Counted from the first letter of the stretch, positions 37,601 to 47,335 are shown. The stretch: 64,000 nucleotides of DNA from Stichopus chloronotus (GCA_021234535.1 CM037836.1:26092769-26156768); one strand, 5' to 3'. Numbers and translations are program-made. Notes: generated from the sequence alone by a model not told the origin.

Positions 37601-38261
37601 CAGTTTCTACTGTACAAACAAAAGATGAGATTTTTTACATTTCCAACAAATACCTTGGTTACAAAATATTAGCAAAACAAATATTTCATAATATTTTCAA
37701 ATTTAAATTGATCCCTTATTTTAGTAAGTACATTTGCATTCATAATTTGCATTATCAATAATAAGATTTTAAATTTCCGACAAATACCTTGGTTAAAAAA
37801 TATTAGCAAAACAAATATTTTATAATATTTTCAAATTTACATTGATCCCTTATTTTTAAAGAGGAGAGACAAAACTGCTCTAAAATAGTTGATATTTTGA
37901 CAAATTAACATAAACCTAATCTTGACTTCTTGAGATATATTCACTGTAAGAGAAACAATAACTCTGGCCTCCAATGTGACTTTTCAGGCTTAAAAAGGTT
38001 CAAATAATCCCGATTTAGAAAGTATGTAAGAATAGTAATGTACATACATTTAAGCATGGCAGCACATCCAGAGAGGTTTAAATATTTCTCTCACCTGATA
38101 GTCACTTCTGGTACTTCGTATTTCACTCCATTCCTGAAAGTGTCCTTTAGGGACACAGTTTGTTTCTCCTTGTTCACTGATGTCACAACCCCCTGGAAGG
38201 TACCAAGTGAATCACCACAATCGAGAGACAGAATGTTACCTACAAAGTTCAGCTGATCCAT
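22312..38261 (-). CDS. EDC3: EDC3, enhancer of mRNA decapping 3 (complete coding span, six exons)
   Basis: Scaffold protein of cytoplasmic mRNA decapping. In the family, EDC3 binds the decapping enzyme DCP2/DCP1 through its LSm domain and the helicase DDX6 through its FDF box, and it dimerises through its YjeF_N domain in P-bodies. Exons: 38095-38261 (coding part), 36536-37065, 34828-35151, 29512-29665, 27343-27560, 22312-22634. All junctions use GT/AG and the phases agree (2,1,1,2,1), giving 1716 nt and 571 residues. Human EDC3 has 508, and the excess lies mainly in the linker of exon 2. Domains: LSm at about 1-70 (CGDSLG, NGVKYEVPEVT), Ser/Arg-rich linker 70-260, FDF box 275-294 (FDFGENLALFDKAAVFEEID), acidic segment 310-325, YjeF_N 341-571. 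The start ATG aligns with the family N-terminus. Introns are long and repeat-filled. Confidence 0.96.
22800..23080 (+). repeat. Degenerate repeat units with CCCATACGG motifs
   Basis: Two or more diverged units containing ATGATTTTATAAAATGGCCC or AATAGCCCGTATGGCCC. They are related to the reverse complement of units in 13560-13770 (ATTTCATAAAATGGTCCATG). They lie in EDC3 intron 5, between exon 6 and the exon at 27343, and belong to the same element family as the array that follows. Confidence 0.55.
23640..24178 (+). mobile_element. Helentron-like element: tandem units, CA repeat, terminal hairpin
   Basis: About three units of roughly 145 bp, with motifs ACCAAGTTTGAGAAAAATTG, TTGAGTTATC and GGGCACATCTAC, run into a CACACACACATATACACATG microsatellite. 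A hairpin follows, with GGTTCCTT (24151-24158) pairing with AAGGAACC (24168-24175). The order tandem core, microsatellite, 3' hairpin is that described for non-autonomous Helentrons such as pearl and DINE elements. Class assignment is inference. Confidence 0.6.
27343..27560 (-). CDS. EDC3: EDC3 coding exon 5 (core of YjeF_N domain)
   Basis: Acceptor CCCTTTTACAG, then FKEGNKHQKPTVVLLCGSHT and QGAQGVCCGRHISQHHAKV, the conserved glycine-rich nucleotide-type loop and following strand of YjeF_N. The donor is the slightly weak CAGG/GTCAGT, out phase 1. It is the only donor here that keeps the frame into exon 6. Reading through would stop soon after. Confidence 0.94.
27950..29060 (+). mobile_element. 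Long tandem/CA-repeat element in EDC3 intron 4
   Basis: Seven or so head-to-tail units of about 145 bp. Each contains a TGACCTCAAATGACCTTTGA segment, CACCAAAAAC, TTCTACTCAATGTGGTACAC, CTACATACTAAATATGAGAT and TTCTTGAGATATCATG. The array ends in a CA-rich microsatellite and an ATCGCATAAG motif. The same units recur in three other EDC3 introns. Confidence 0.8.
29061..29511. other. EDC3 intron 4, unique part
   Basis: AT-rich intronic sequence; nothing recognised. Confidence 0.5.
29512..29665 (-). CDS. EDC3: EDC3 coding exon 4 (start of YjeF_N domain)
   Basis: Acceptor GTCTCTCGCAG, donor CAGAG/GTAAGA, in phase 1 and out phase 2. It encodes ENGRKVPAVSPGERAVVF and GFSRERRIETIGLCCAQLVL, ending GLLGGCQR. 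It aligns with the first helix and strand of the YjeF_N Rossmann-like fold in EDC3 (LERRLEMTGVCAS...LLGG in the human protein). Confidence 0.95.
29666..30689. other. EDC3 intron 3, unique part
   Basis: AT-rich intronic sequence with no recognised repeat or exon. Confidence 0.5.
30690..31536 (+). mobile_element. Tandem/CA-repeat element with terminal hairpin, EDC3 intron 3
   Basis: Units with GATGACCTTTGACC, CCACCAAAATCAATCCCAG and CAAAAGATAGTGTTCACAAG, then a CACACACACACAC run (31445-31490) and ATCGCAAA. A stem follows: GATTCCT (31508-31514) pairs with AGGAATC (31530-31536), with an inner GCC/GGC pairing around CTTC. Same architecture as 23640-24178 and 38440-38815. Confidence 0.75.
31720..32345. 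repeat. Local duplications in EDC3 intron 3
   Basis: GAAAGGTTGGGGTGTACC and ATAATATCCAGTATAAATC (31735-31785) recur as GAAAGGTTGGGGTACCCCC and GTAATATCTAGTATAGATC (32305-32350). The part at 32100-32290 is a diverged copy of 34490-34660 and of the exon 3 border region, but it has lost the splice donor. Confidence 0.65.
32350..33209. other. EDC3 intron 3, unique part
   Basis: Non-coding sequence. An 87-codon plus-strand frame at 32731-32994 has no recognisable domain. Confidence 0.45.
33210..33420 (+). repeat. Fragment of the 145-bp tandem unit, EDC3 intron 3
   Basis: One or two diverged units: CTCGAGATACCATACCTATA, TGACCTCACTTGACCTTTCA, and CACTAAGTTTGAAGTTCCAG. No CA repeat or terminal hairpin is attached. 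Confidence 0.65.
33421..34489. other. EDC3 intron 3, unique part
   Basis: AT-rich intronic sequence. A short inverted repeat, TCTCATGA ... TCATGAGA, lies near 33748-33785. Confidence 0.45.
34520..34558 (-). CDS. Candidate 39-nt duplicated micro-exon in EDC3 intron 3
   Basis: A diverged copy of the exon 3 end. TAC TTT TGT TTG ACA G followed by GTAAGT mirrors TAC TTT TAT TTA ACA G followed by GTAAAT in exon 3. With the AG at 34560-34559 as acceptor it would be a 39-nt exon, phase 1 to phase 1, adding 13 residues (EQISLSAGYFCLT) without shifting the frame. The pyrimidine tract upstream is poor, so it may be an inactive exon fossil. Confidence 0.35.
34828..35151 (-). CDS. EDC3: EDC3 coding exon 3 (FDF box)
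   Basis: Acceptor ATTCTTCCAG, donor AACAG/GTAAAT, phase 1 at both ends. Carries the DDX6-binding FDF box (residues 275-277 FDF, then ENLALFDKAAVFEEID), a KKK basic patch and a very acidic run (DDEDDKEE). It ends DGYFYLT and joins to ENGRKVP of exon 4. The family's Tyr-Arg-Arg-Ile-type strand just before the YjeF_N domain is not evident here. The 3' end of this exon has a diverged duplicate in the next intron (34520-34558). Confidence 0.95.
35152..36535. other. EDC3 intron 2
   Basis: AT-rich intron with no recognised repeat and no supported internal exon. Confidence 0.6.
36536..37065 (-). CDS. EDC3: EDC3 coding exon 2 (end of LSm, Ser/Arg-rich linker)
   Basis: Acceptor CCTTTGCAG, donor TCCG/GTGAGT. 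Residues 56-232 start AIDIKDLKILKIS, matching the family's DITELKILEI strand that closes the LSm domain. The rest is a long, probably disordered, basic linker. It contains LPRSKSFSSPSRS, which keeps the SKSF core and resembles an Arg-Ser-x-Ser phosphosite of the kind bound by 14-3-3 in human EDC3 (inference), and the patch DRSRRRRKS. Confidence 0.95.
37628..37858. repeat. Tandem duplication, 134-bp period, EDC3 intron 1
   Basis: Two nearly identical blocks start at about 37628 and 37763, with TACCTTGGTT at 37651 and again at 37785. The shared core includes AATATTAGCAAAACAAATAT and TAATATTTTCAAATTT. The few mismatches suggest a recent duplication. Confidence 0.85.
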
Positions 38262-38283
38262 GGATAACTTGCCGGGGAAAATT
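38095..38283 (-). CDS. EDC3: EDC3 coding exon 1 (start codon, LSm domain)
   Basis: The exon follows the acceptor TTTCTTTGCAG. It has 22 untranslated bases, then the ATG at 38261-38259, and ends at the donor ATCAG/GTGAGA in phase 2. It encodes residues 1-55: MDQLNFVGNILSLDCGDSLG begins the Sm1 fold and EVPEVTI ends it. Because the exon opens with an acceptor, at least one untranslated exon must lie upstream. Confidence 0.95.
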
Positions 38284-38439
38284 CTGCAAAGAAATGTTTA
38301 AGATCACATTAGAGCTCATAACTGGAATGAAAACCAGAAAGCCAAAAGGCTTAGTGATTCATTGCAATATGGTTATGTTATAACAAACATGAATTACCCA
38401 CCCACATGACTTGCATGAGATCAATTACAGTTTATTCTT

Positions 38440-38815
38440 CTTGAAAGGTCATGATAACAAGCTTTTGACCCAGAACGACCTTTCACCTTCTCTTAAAATG
38501 ATAGGTGCAAAAATTCATAGAAATCTATTCAATATGTGCAGCGCACATGCGAAGTATGAAATCCTCACAGTCACTCTCCTTGATATAAAGTGTTTACAAG
38601 ATTTTGATTTGTGGTGACCTCAAATGACCTTTGATCTCCACCAAAAACAATAGGGGCCATCTACTTAGTAGGGCCAACCCACACACCAAATATGAGATCA
38701 GTCACTGTTATCCTTCTTGAGATATTGGGTTTACAAGCATCACACACACACATCCACACACCCATATGCACACACACGACATCGCATAGATTACTTCCGC
38801 CTTCAGCGAGGAATC
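38440..38815 (+). mobile_element. Tandem/CA-repeat element upstream of EDC3 exon 1
   Basis: Units with TGACCTCAAATGACCTTTGA and CACCAAAAACAATAGGG, then a CA microsatellite (38738-38778), a CATCGCATAGATTACTTCCG motif and a degenerate terminal stem ending AGCGAGGAATC. A 38-bp shorter relative of the element at 30690-31536. Confidence 0.7.
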
Positions 38816-39009
38816 AAAAAAACCTACTGTATATTTTTTCAAGATTAAAGATGCCACTAGTAATTGGTATGTGAAATCTTAGCAGGTTGCTAAACTGGTA
38901 AGGACTGCTTTGGACAAAGGTAAGCCTACAGTATTTCTACAGTTATGAAAGCTTACTTTTTGAACAAGGATAAAACATAATGAGCCAAAGTTGTGTATGA
39001 ACTTTTGAG

Positions 39010-39480
39010 GTAGAAGATCTGCAGATGTGTGGATGCAATGTAAAACACTTCTCAATGTAATGTATATATTACTTTGAGAACATGCATATGAATTTGTTTT
39101 CAAAATCTCTTAGTCCTCTGTCAATAGTTTGGAGTGGATTTGTGGATGCAATGTAAAAAGTTTCTCAATTTGTACATTATTTTGACATAGTACAAAACAT
39201 AATCCGTATTAAATTTTAAGAATACAACATCATTGGAATCTGTAAGTCTCCACAAATATTTTGGAATGGATTCATGGAGGCACAGGCTGTATAAAAGACC
39301 TATGGCTTTAATGAAGGGGTTTGAGAAAAATTCACAGATATGCTGATGCAATGTGAACGGTTTCCACATGCGAATAGGCTAGCCTACAAATATAATTTTA
39401 AGAATGACACATCATTGCTGTTCAAAACTTTCAAGTCCATTTCCAGTGCTTTGGAGTGGATTCATGGATGCATGAATGTG
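39010..39480. repeat. Degenerate tandem repeat, roughly 130-150 bp unit
   Basis: Three or four units with GTGGATGCAATGTAAAA, TTCTCAATTTGTACATTATT, AATTTTAAGAATACAACATC and TTTGGAGTGGATTCATGGAT. It lies in the intron upstream of the EDC3 start-codon exon. Confidence 0.7.
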
Positions 39481-40114
39481 GGGCGGATGTCATCTCTGTC
39501 TGTCACAATACTCCTATATTGTGAAAATGTTTTGAGCAAAATGTCCACAAAAGTTAAGTCCAACGGTAGGGATGGACAGTAATCTAGCACCTAAGTCAGT
39601 ATGGTACTTGTGAAATGTTTACTTTGAGTGCGCCTGCTGTTGAACCTATTGAGGAAATGACACGAAAAGGTGGCATGCTTCACTATTTCAATCTGCCTAA
39701 CCGAAGCTTTAAAATGTTGTGATTTGTGAATGTTAGGCTAGGCTCACTCGACAGCGCAGTCGATGGCTACCTTTCTGGCCTATTAACTACGGTGACTGCC
39801 CTATGTTCTGACACCCCTTTGATTCGACACACTTATAATTCTGAGAGCAGGGGCTAAATAAGACCCTCTGGCTCCTATGGACCAGGACCAGTGCAGCCAA
39901 TCCCAACCTGTATGAGCAGTATTTGGCCACAAATCCAATGATATCACAATCTCACTTGCATGAGCTCTCTCCGACCATTTGCGCTCACATTTATGCAACA
40001 TATGAGTGTCAGAACAGAGGGGCGTCGGAAAATAGGGGTGTTGGAACATACCTGTAGGGCTGTAATCTTAACTACTCTGTGGGGTATGCTTGTGCTTTAT
40101 TACACTAACTGTAC
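39481..40114. other. Non-coding stretch, EDC3 5' intron
   Basis: No gene or repeat recognised. An 82-codon minus-strand frame at 39801-40049 lacks any domain. Confidence 0.45.
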
Positions 40115-41260
40115 CTTGAGTCAATCAATGCATTCTTAACTCCAGTGAGACTGTGTGGATGCAAAGGGATTCCACAGTTAGCACAGCCTACATCGTACTT
40201 AGTTCACCTAACATATAAGTATTTGCCATGTTAATTTTCATTTCCATGGAAACATTTTACTCACAGCCAAATTTCTAAGTTTCAGTAATGTTGCTATCAT
40301 GCTTCAAATCGTACCAAAATATTGACCAGAATGTCATCGGTACAACTCTCATTCAAAATTTTGATAAGAGACAATATTTTTATCATTTTTGACATATTTA
40401 ATTGAAAATATAATAAGCAGTATTTTGATAGATCTTATTCTGATGTGATCGACTCAAGGTTCCATCATAAGCAAAGTGTTACGGGGACAACTGCAGAATG
40501 CAATGGCCCAAACACTTTCCACCACGGAACTGGAGGCACGGTCATGATCGACCAACATACAAACAATTGACACACTAAGGAGACTGGTCTTACCGTGGCA
40601 CCGCGACCGTGCGTCTGCTGAAGGCATGGTTTCATAATAACACACGTGGAAGTGATCGTTGTCGCTGCATCATTCTCAAAAAGACAGCCCTTTGAGTACA
40701 TGCAGTATGATCAACATTGTATTCATTAATTCATATGATGTCATATACCCATGTCTTTCCTCAGTGTGGCACCACCACCACCCTTTTGCTTGGGACACAG
40801 TCTTCCTCATCAACTAAAATGATCAAAGTTCTATAATCACTTACTGTAACACGGCATCATAATTATGTGTCTTTCCTCACTGTGGCACTGCGACTGTGCC
40901 TCTGCTTGGGACACGGTCTTCCTCATCAAGCTAAAATAATCAAAGTTCAATCCATGTGACCTATCATACTAGGAACACAGTATCATTATAATATGTATAG
41001 CAACATACAAGATCATTCCTCAGTGAATCCACGATTCTAAGAAAGTATTCTTCCAAAATTGACCATGGTAATCTGCAGTTACTGTATAATAAATGGCCAT
41101 GTTAAATTCAAAACCTATTTCCAAGTAATTACTCATTTTAAACACAACCAAGAGGTACTAGATAAACAAGGGCACATTCATGAATATTTCTGTCAAGTTA
41201 CATATTAGGATTAAAATGTTGTTAGGTGAAAGACTCATGATACCCTCATGCCACTGTCAG
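40115..41260 (+). repeat. Dispersed repeat, copy 2 (plus orientation), interrupted
   Basis: 40115-40475 and 41095-41260 match the reverse complement of 8290-8850 in order. The intervening 0.6 kb has no counterpart in copy 1. It holds a 116-bp tandem repeat (TCACTGTGGCAC landmarks at about 40761 and 40877, with GCTTGGGACACRGTCTTCC). Confidence 0.8.
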
Positions 41261-41742
41261 AGTGAATTGTAAGGTATATAAGCTAGTAAGGTATTCTTTA
41301 TATGTTCTTTGGATTGCATGTATTGATAAGCTAATTGCATGGCAGCTGTTTATGTCTCTGCTATATTGTTCAAATAGTGTTATTATGCTGTGTAATTGCA
41401 AGTTTCTTTGTCAGTTGACCATCTTTCTAAGTGCACTTTGTTATTTGCAGTCTAACTTCACGCATCATGTCGCCATGATTTAGTTACTGTATACTTGAAT
41501 ATAACTATCTATCTACTACCTCATACCAATCCATGTTTGTCGGTAACTGTATACCTTGCTCCACACCCATCCTAAAGGGCTCCCCCGTCTCTTCCACCAG
41601 CATATTACTGCTGCATGGCCAAAGTGACCCTAGGCTACCACAGGAGGTACAACTGCAGAAAACGTCTCTCCAAGACATATGACTAAGACTCCAGAGGCGC
41701 AGTCCTTGTCACAGTGATCGTACATGTATATTTTGTAAATGA

Positions 41743-42150
41743 ATGACCACTGAGACTGTGCCTCCACACCATACTGGAGGCCCAGTGAACTTACAATATT
41801 TTTAAGCAAAAGTGTATCCAAATCACATGTTGAGTCGTTCTCAAAATGGCCACTCCTTGTTAGCTACCACTGGGACTGCAACTGCACCTCCACTCTGATT
41901 GTAGAATCAGTGGACTTGGACCACTGTTTTCAACAAAATATTCAAACAGCCACAACTGGGACTGCGACTGCACCTCCACTCAGATTATAGAATCAATGGA
42001 CTTAAAATGTTTTCAACAAAATATTCGATCAGCCACCACTGGGACTGCGACTGCAGCTCCATTCAGATTTATAGAATCAGTGGAATTAAAATATTTACAA
42101 CAATAAACTCGATCGGCCACCCCTGGGACTGCGGCTGCGGCTCCATTCTG
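41743..42150. repeat. Tandem repeat, about 80-bp unit
   Basis: Five diverged units with CACTGGGACTGCGACTGCAC, CTCCACTCAGATTATAGAAT, AGTGGACTTAAAATGTTTTC and AACAAAATATTCGAT. The unit resembles the GCACTGCGACTGTGCCTCTG segment of the neighbouring 116-bp repeat, so the two may share ancestry. Confidence 0.8.
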
Positions 42151-42579
42151 GATGGGAAGCTCATAGGGCAGGTGACTTTATACATGCGACTGCCCTGCCA
42201 CTCCAGTAATGACTTAAGCTATGGGACTTTTAAAAAAATTCAAATGATATAGGCCTAGCTAGCACAGATGCATCCAACATAGAAAGCTTAGGATTAATGT
42301 ACAAGCTTTCTACTGGAAGCATATGGGAGAACCACGGTACAGTTCGCCTCTGAGATTTTGGTACTAATTTAGAATCCGTACCAATCGGACAAGGTATCAG
42401 ATAACTAAAAGAGTTTGCATAGCGTCTATGTGTTATTTACCTTTTTTTACTTACACTAGTTTTTTTTTTTATCTTTTTTAGACATCCGAAATCACCAATT
42501 ACTTGTGCAATGATCAACATGTATTGACACCTGTGGAAGAAGTGATAGATTATTGCTGAAAGAGAAGTATAGGTTAGAG

Positions 42580-42665
42580 GAGGATTCGAACCTAGAATAT
42601 CATGATAACTGATGCATCATAAGTCTTACGCTTAACCCACTACGCTGCAAGAGCGGTTGTGGTGG
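42580..42665 (-). other. tRNA-like sequence (pseudo-tRNA or SINE head)
   Basis: On the minus strand, CAGCGTAGTGGGTTAAGC resembles a Pol III A box and GGTTCGAATCC is a perfect B box, about 40 bases apart as in a tRNA. The T stem (CTAGG/CCTCC) is mismatched and no clean anticodon stem can be drawn, so a functional tRNA is unlikely. Confidence 0.5.
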
Positions 42666-42761
42666 TTGAGTGTTCAAAAATGCATACAATTCACAAATGC
42701 GTAATCCAACGTAGTCATATAACAGTATATATATATTCATATACTATAAATAAGTATCAAT

Positions 42762-42811
42762 CCCCTAACCCTATCCCCTAACCCTATCCCCTAACCCTAT
42801 TCCCTAACCCT
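42762..42811. repeat. Interstitial telomere-like repeat
   Basis: About four head-to-tail copies of a 13-bp unit, CCCCTAACCCTAT. The unit contains CCCTAA, the complement of the TTAGGG telomere repeat used by most metazoans. Confidence 0.85.
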
Positions 42812-43323
42812 GAATCATGACGCCTAACCGACGCAATCCATTCATCATTCACTAGTTAAGGATAGCAGTGGACCGAATCGAACAATCGAATCGAAGCTAG
42901 CGAGCACGTTCATATGGTACGGATTCTAAAGTTGCGCCGAGATTTTTCACTTAGGGTTACTGTTTCACCGGGACGTTGTATTCTGCAGTTACTCAGTATA
43001 GGATAGCAGTTCCACGGATCTTGTAGCAGCCTATGGCCTATGCCAACTGCTACTGACTTAGTTATGACAAGTATTTGTATGTTAATGTACAGTACACTAA
43101 GATACCTTGTTTACAACATTACACCGACTTGCCTACCCTAACACAGTACTAACAGTTACTTAGTAACTGTGTGTTGGTCCCGGGCCTAACTCTTCTTCGA
43201 CCTTACGTTAGCGTACACGGTACAGTCAGTAGGCCTAAAAAAACCTTTGCCATGTCAATTATCATTGACAAACGTACAACTGGCCTTAGACTACTTAAGA
43301 CTAAAAGTAAAAAGGTAACTTAC

Positions 43324-43420
43324 CGTTCGTCTTCTTGCGTAGCAAATTTAACTGCCAAACGCGATTGAAACTTTTACCAGTAACAAACAGCAGGCGTATT
43401 TTTACTTTGTCCACTTTGTG
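43324..43420 (-). promoter_or_regulatory. Possible untranslated first exon and promoter of EDC3
   Basis: EDC3 coding exon 1 starts with an acceptor, so an upstream exon is needed. On the minus strand a very good donor, GAACG/GTAAGTTA, sits at 43324/43323. It is preceded by a CG-containing stretch (GCGTTTGGCAG, ACGCAAGAAGACG). This is the best first-exon candidate I can see, but it is untested, and the transcription start is not defined. Confidence 0.35.
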
Positions 43421-46400
43421 ATATTAGTAATATTGTATTTGTATATACGTAAGTACCTACAGTATTGCTGCAATGTTACTCAACGTCAAAGAATGTAACC
43501 TGTAGTATTTAGTGTATAATCAAATACGATGGTCTAGCTGGTTAGAAAATAGCATATTTCCGCACAAGGGATTATAGCATGCTATAACACGACAAATGGC
43601 CAACTGTGAAGTGCACTGTTATATGGAACGCCATGTAACGTTACCAAAATTAATTTATCTTCTAGTGTCAGACTACAGGCCTACAACAATAATCCTCTCA
43701 TTTACGCAGGGTGTAGCTCAACTATCTCTTAACATAACTACTTTTTTGCCCTTATTTGTAAATGGAGTAGAATGGAAAATAGAATGGAATGGAGATAATA
43801 AAAACATTGATTTCCCAATTTTATAACACATTTCAATTGCAGTAACTTCATTTGTTTTTCTCAAGTTACGTAGTTTTCACAAAATGAAAGCAAGAACTGT
43901 CAGACTCGGAAATTCGTCAAACACAAAGAAGTAAATGACAGTTTCATTCTAACTGGTTTCTCTGTAAAAGGGGCACCATATTCCATACACTTTATAAAAA
44001 TAAACTGTCCATAAAAAATAATTGCCCACTCGGAAAGTGCAATACAAAACAAGGTAATCTGTCACGTTATGTAACATATTTCAACTGACGATTTTTTTTC
44101 AACACATTTTTATCTCTCATTTGCTTGTAGTATTCTTTCTTTCAAGTAGTAAGGCGAATCATGGTGAAGGACAATTTGGTGAGTGAGTTTGGGCATAGGC
44201 TTACGGGAGACATTATTTTGGTACGGATGGGAGCAGGGAAACTGATAAATTTTGCTCGAATTAAGACTTTTTTACCAAGTTTGCCAGCTCAGCTTACATG
44301 TGCTGAACTTCTGACTCCAGTGACGTCACAACGGTATTGTTTTCAGGACAGTCAAGTGACAGTGTGATGCGGAACTACAATATGCCTCTCAGTGGACTAC
44401 AATGGATCGCCAGGGGATTGTTCCACGGGGGGGGGGGGGTGGGGTGAGGACTGAGGAAGACAATATAAGCGGCGTCACCATGGGAGCATAACAGAATTTT
44501 TCTAAAATATAAAAACATCCCTGATCGTCAGAAATCGCCCTACCAAGACTCGTCAAGTCCATGATCTGCAAAAAAAAAGACAATTCATTTGCTTGGCTGT
44601 CTCATTTGCCCGAATTGATCCATCATTTTACCCCTCCGTGGGGGTGTTTTTGTTCCCTCCCCTCCCAGTGGCAGTTCCTGGCTACCGACCTGTACTGATT
44701 CAATGTTAAGTAGGTTCTCATTGACTTTGCTGATATTTTATATAAATGAAAAATAAAGGGAATATTGAAAGCATGTGATCGAAAACTATTTATAATCACC
44801 GTTAAAGGGGAAGGTGTTTTGGCTTTGAGCCATTATCATGGGTAACTTTCGTTTACGGAAACTCAGGAAAACGCAAGACTAGGCTTTCGGCGGAAGAGTA
44901 CTCGCAGTGAGAATATACTTTGAACAGTTTTGCTTCTCTCTTTTCCTTATCCCGGTTGTAAGACCTTCCTATACGCCACGATATTATATAGGCCAATACC
45001 GCTTTTATAACAGTATCGTTAAATGTGTTTTCGTTTATGCTAATGACACAATTATGCTTCCCGAAAACATTCACTAAAATTGTGAGTGGAACACACTCTT
45101 TTCCCACAACTATTTGAAATCCACCTGACAGCCTCGTTGCCGTATTTGATATTATCACTCCTCTAACGTTATCTGCGTGTTACAAGATTTCCGATTGTAT
45201 CTAAGTACGTCATACATCGAATATATACTATTCGTCATATTGGTAGAATGCCATCGGCTACATATGGAAGCTAATTTTACGTAAATCTCCTAATTTAATA
45301 TCATGCGATACGGACTCGGCAAATGTTAGTGGGAACCTCCGAAATTTTCTTATCGAAAGTTCATCATGACAAATTATAGCATGTCACAGTATAGACAAAG
45401 AAAGGGAGATGGTCCATAGATGATATGTGATGCCAGCAGATGCCACCATTAACCATGCAGAGAGTGTTCACTCCTTCCCTCCCATATAATGCAGTCAGAG
45501 ATACGAAATGGAACATCAATCGAGATGAAGGCAATAAAGACTGTAAAAGGAAAATTCCTTCAAATGAAAGTTATCTTGAGTTTGTTGTTTTCTGTCAAAA
45601 CAGTTGTAAGTTTGTAGTATTTAACAGACGGGACGCTGGTGAGACGGGGATAACCGTTTTGACGGTATGGTTCATCAGCCGATATAGAAGCTAGGCCGAT
45701 GGCTATCAACTAAGAAAACAAACCTTGTAGCTCTCTTTCTGAGCGACTAAAAAATATGTGATCTTAGACACCAGTTTTGACGGCTCTGAAATCCGGTGCA
45801 AGAGTAACGCCAAGGTAATCAACACAAAATTGTATATCTATACCTATCATACCATTGTTCCGGTGTTGTATGTAAACTGACATATTTTTTCAAGATATTT
45901 ATTAACTCTACATTTTTTTTCTCATTTTTTTTTAATGAAATAATCATTGCACGGTTGAAGGGTTCCAATGTCAACTTCGAATTCATTTTGCATGAGTGTG
46001 AACCATTCTGACGTCATAAGCTCTCTTTTGTCTATCTTATCATCTTTTTGTCTATCTTATCTTTGCTTTCGTCAGTTTGAAGTGTTACAACATTGCTGGG
46101 TATGAGAAAACATGGATAGAGAACTTTATGGGGAAGAACATGGAAAGATCACGGCTCGCCCACGCTTACAAGAACATGCCTTCCTCATCTTTTCACAAAA
46201 TTCACAAAGTTCTATGTTTGGAAAACCTTTACACAATAAGTCATTGCTACATCGAGTATCTTTCTCACGGGTGCCCTCTACTCGATCATATATCCCATCA
46301 AACAATTCTATTAAACAAAGAGAACTATTTTCTTTTCTTTCTTTTTTTTTTTTTTTTACTTTTACCTCTTATTTCTATTGAGGCCAACTATAAGGAGTTC

Positions 46401-47114
46401 AGCTTAATAAATGAAAATGCATGGACACTAACTTACTCCCAAATCTACTCATTCGAGGAGAAAGTGTATTTCACGTCGGTATAGAGTCGGAGTCCAATTT
46501 TGACTAAATGCAACACAGCTCAATGAACTTGAAAGTTTTTTTTTAAATAACATAAAATTTAATGTAGCGGTACTAGAATAGGCTACATTGAATCTTGAGT
46601 AGATTTGCTGATGAGTGTTACTTCATTTTACCGAAGAACAAGCAGTATTTGGATATTGGGCATCTTGCAAGTATTCTACATCATGCAGTTATTAAAATAA
46701 AGTAAGTAAGGTATAGATCAATCCATTTTACTGTTGTAACTATTTTTCTTTCTTTTATTAAACTGGCTACTACATACGCTATGACTTGCACTTTGTACAT
46801 ATGTAGCTTAAGCAGCAACTTAACCAATTAAATCTGTTCTATGATTATTGGCGCATCAGCATGTGACGAAGGATTTGTTGCCAAATTATATCGTAATAAG
46901 TTACCACGTTCATTTTTACCTTGGTGGTCGCTGTGCAAACAATACTCTGGGCCTGGCTACAACGATGGTGCGTCTCGTTGCAACTTAACAATATCGTACC
47001 CGGTATATATCCAATGAACAAATTAAGCTTGTCACGATGTTTTATTATGATTTACAAAACATTCTTCATTTCTGTAGAAAAATTCTAATAGACAAATAAG
47101 AGTGACATGGAAAT
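43421..47114. other. Non-coding stretch
   Basis: No supported gene. A G-run of 13 lies at about 44429. A 100-codon minus-strand frame at 44853-45158 and a 135-codon plus-strand frame at 46077-46484 lack recognisable domains and consistent splice borders. A long T run lies at 46340-46360. Confidence 0.45.
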
Positions 47115-47335
47115 GTGGGTTTAACCTCCCACCCGCACCTAATCCATGACTTTAGGCATAGGTGTACGGGAAAGGGCGGTGGCGAAGTACCTTTTCTTTC
47201 TCAAAAAATGTTCACACTTTGTCCAAAAAATTGTAGATTACTTCAAACTCGGGAAAGGAGGGTTGTCCTTTTGCACCCCCCCCCCCCCCACTCCATACTT
47301 GTTCCCTGAATCTATTACTAGGCGTGCCTAATGGT
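47115..47335. repeat. Possible MITE fragment with a poly-C run
   Basis: TTAGGCATAGGTGTACGG at the left roughly mirrors the TTAGGCACGCC-type sequence read inward from the right, with a C-run of about 16 near the right end (47276-47291). Ends are too diverged to delimit. Confidence 0.35.

Noticed and set aside
42580..42665. Functional tRNA gene
   Set aside because: The B box is perfect, but the T stem is mismatched and no regular anticodon arm can be formed.
46077..46484. 135-codon plus-strand frame
   Set aside because: Composition is driven by T-rich sequence, with no domain, splice border or conserved motif.
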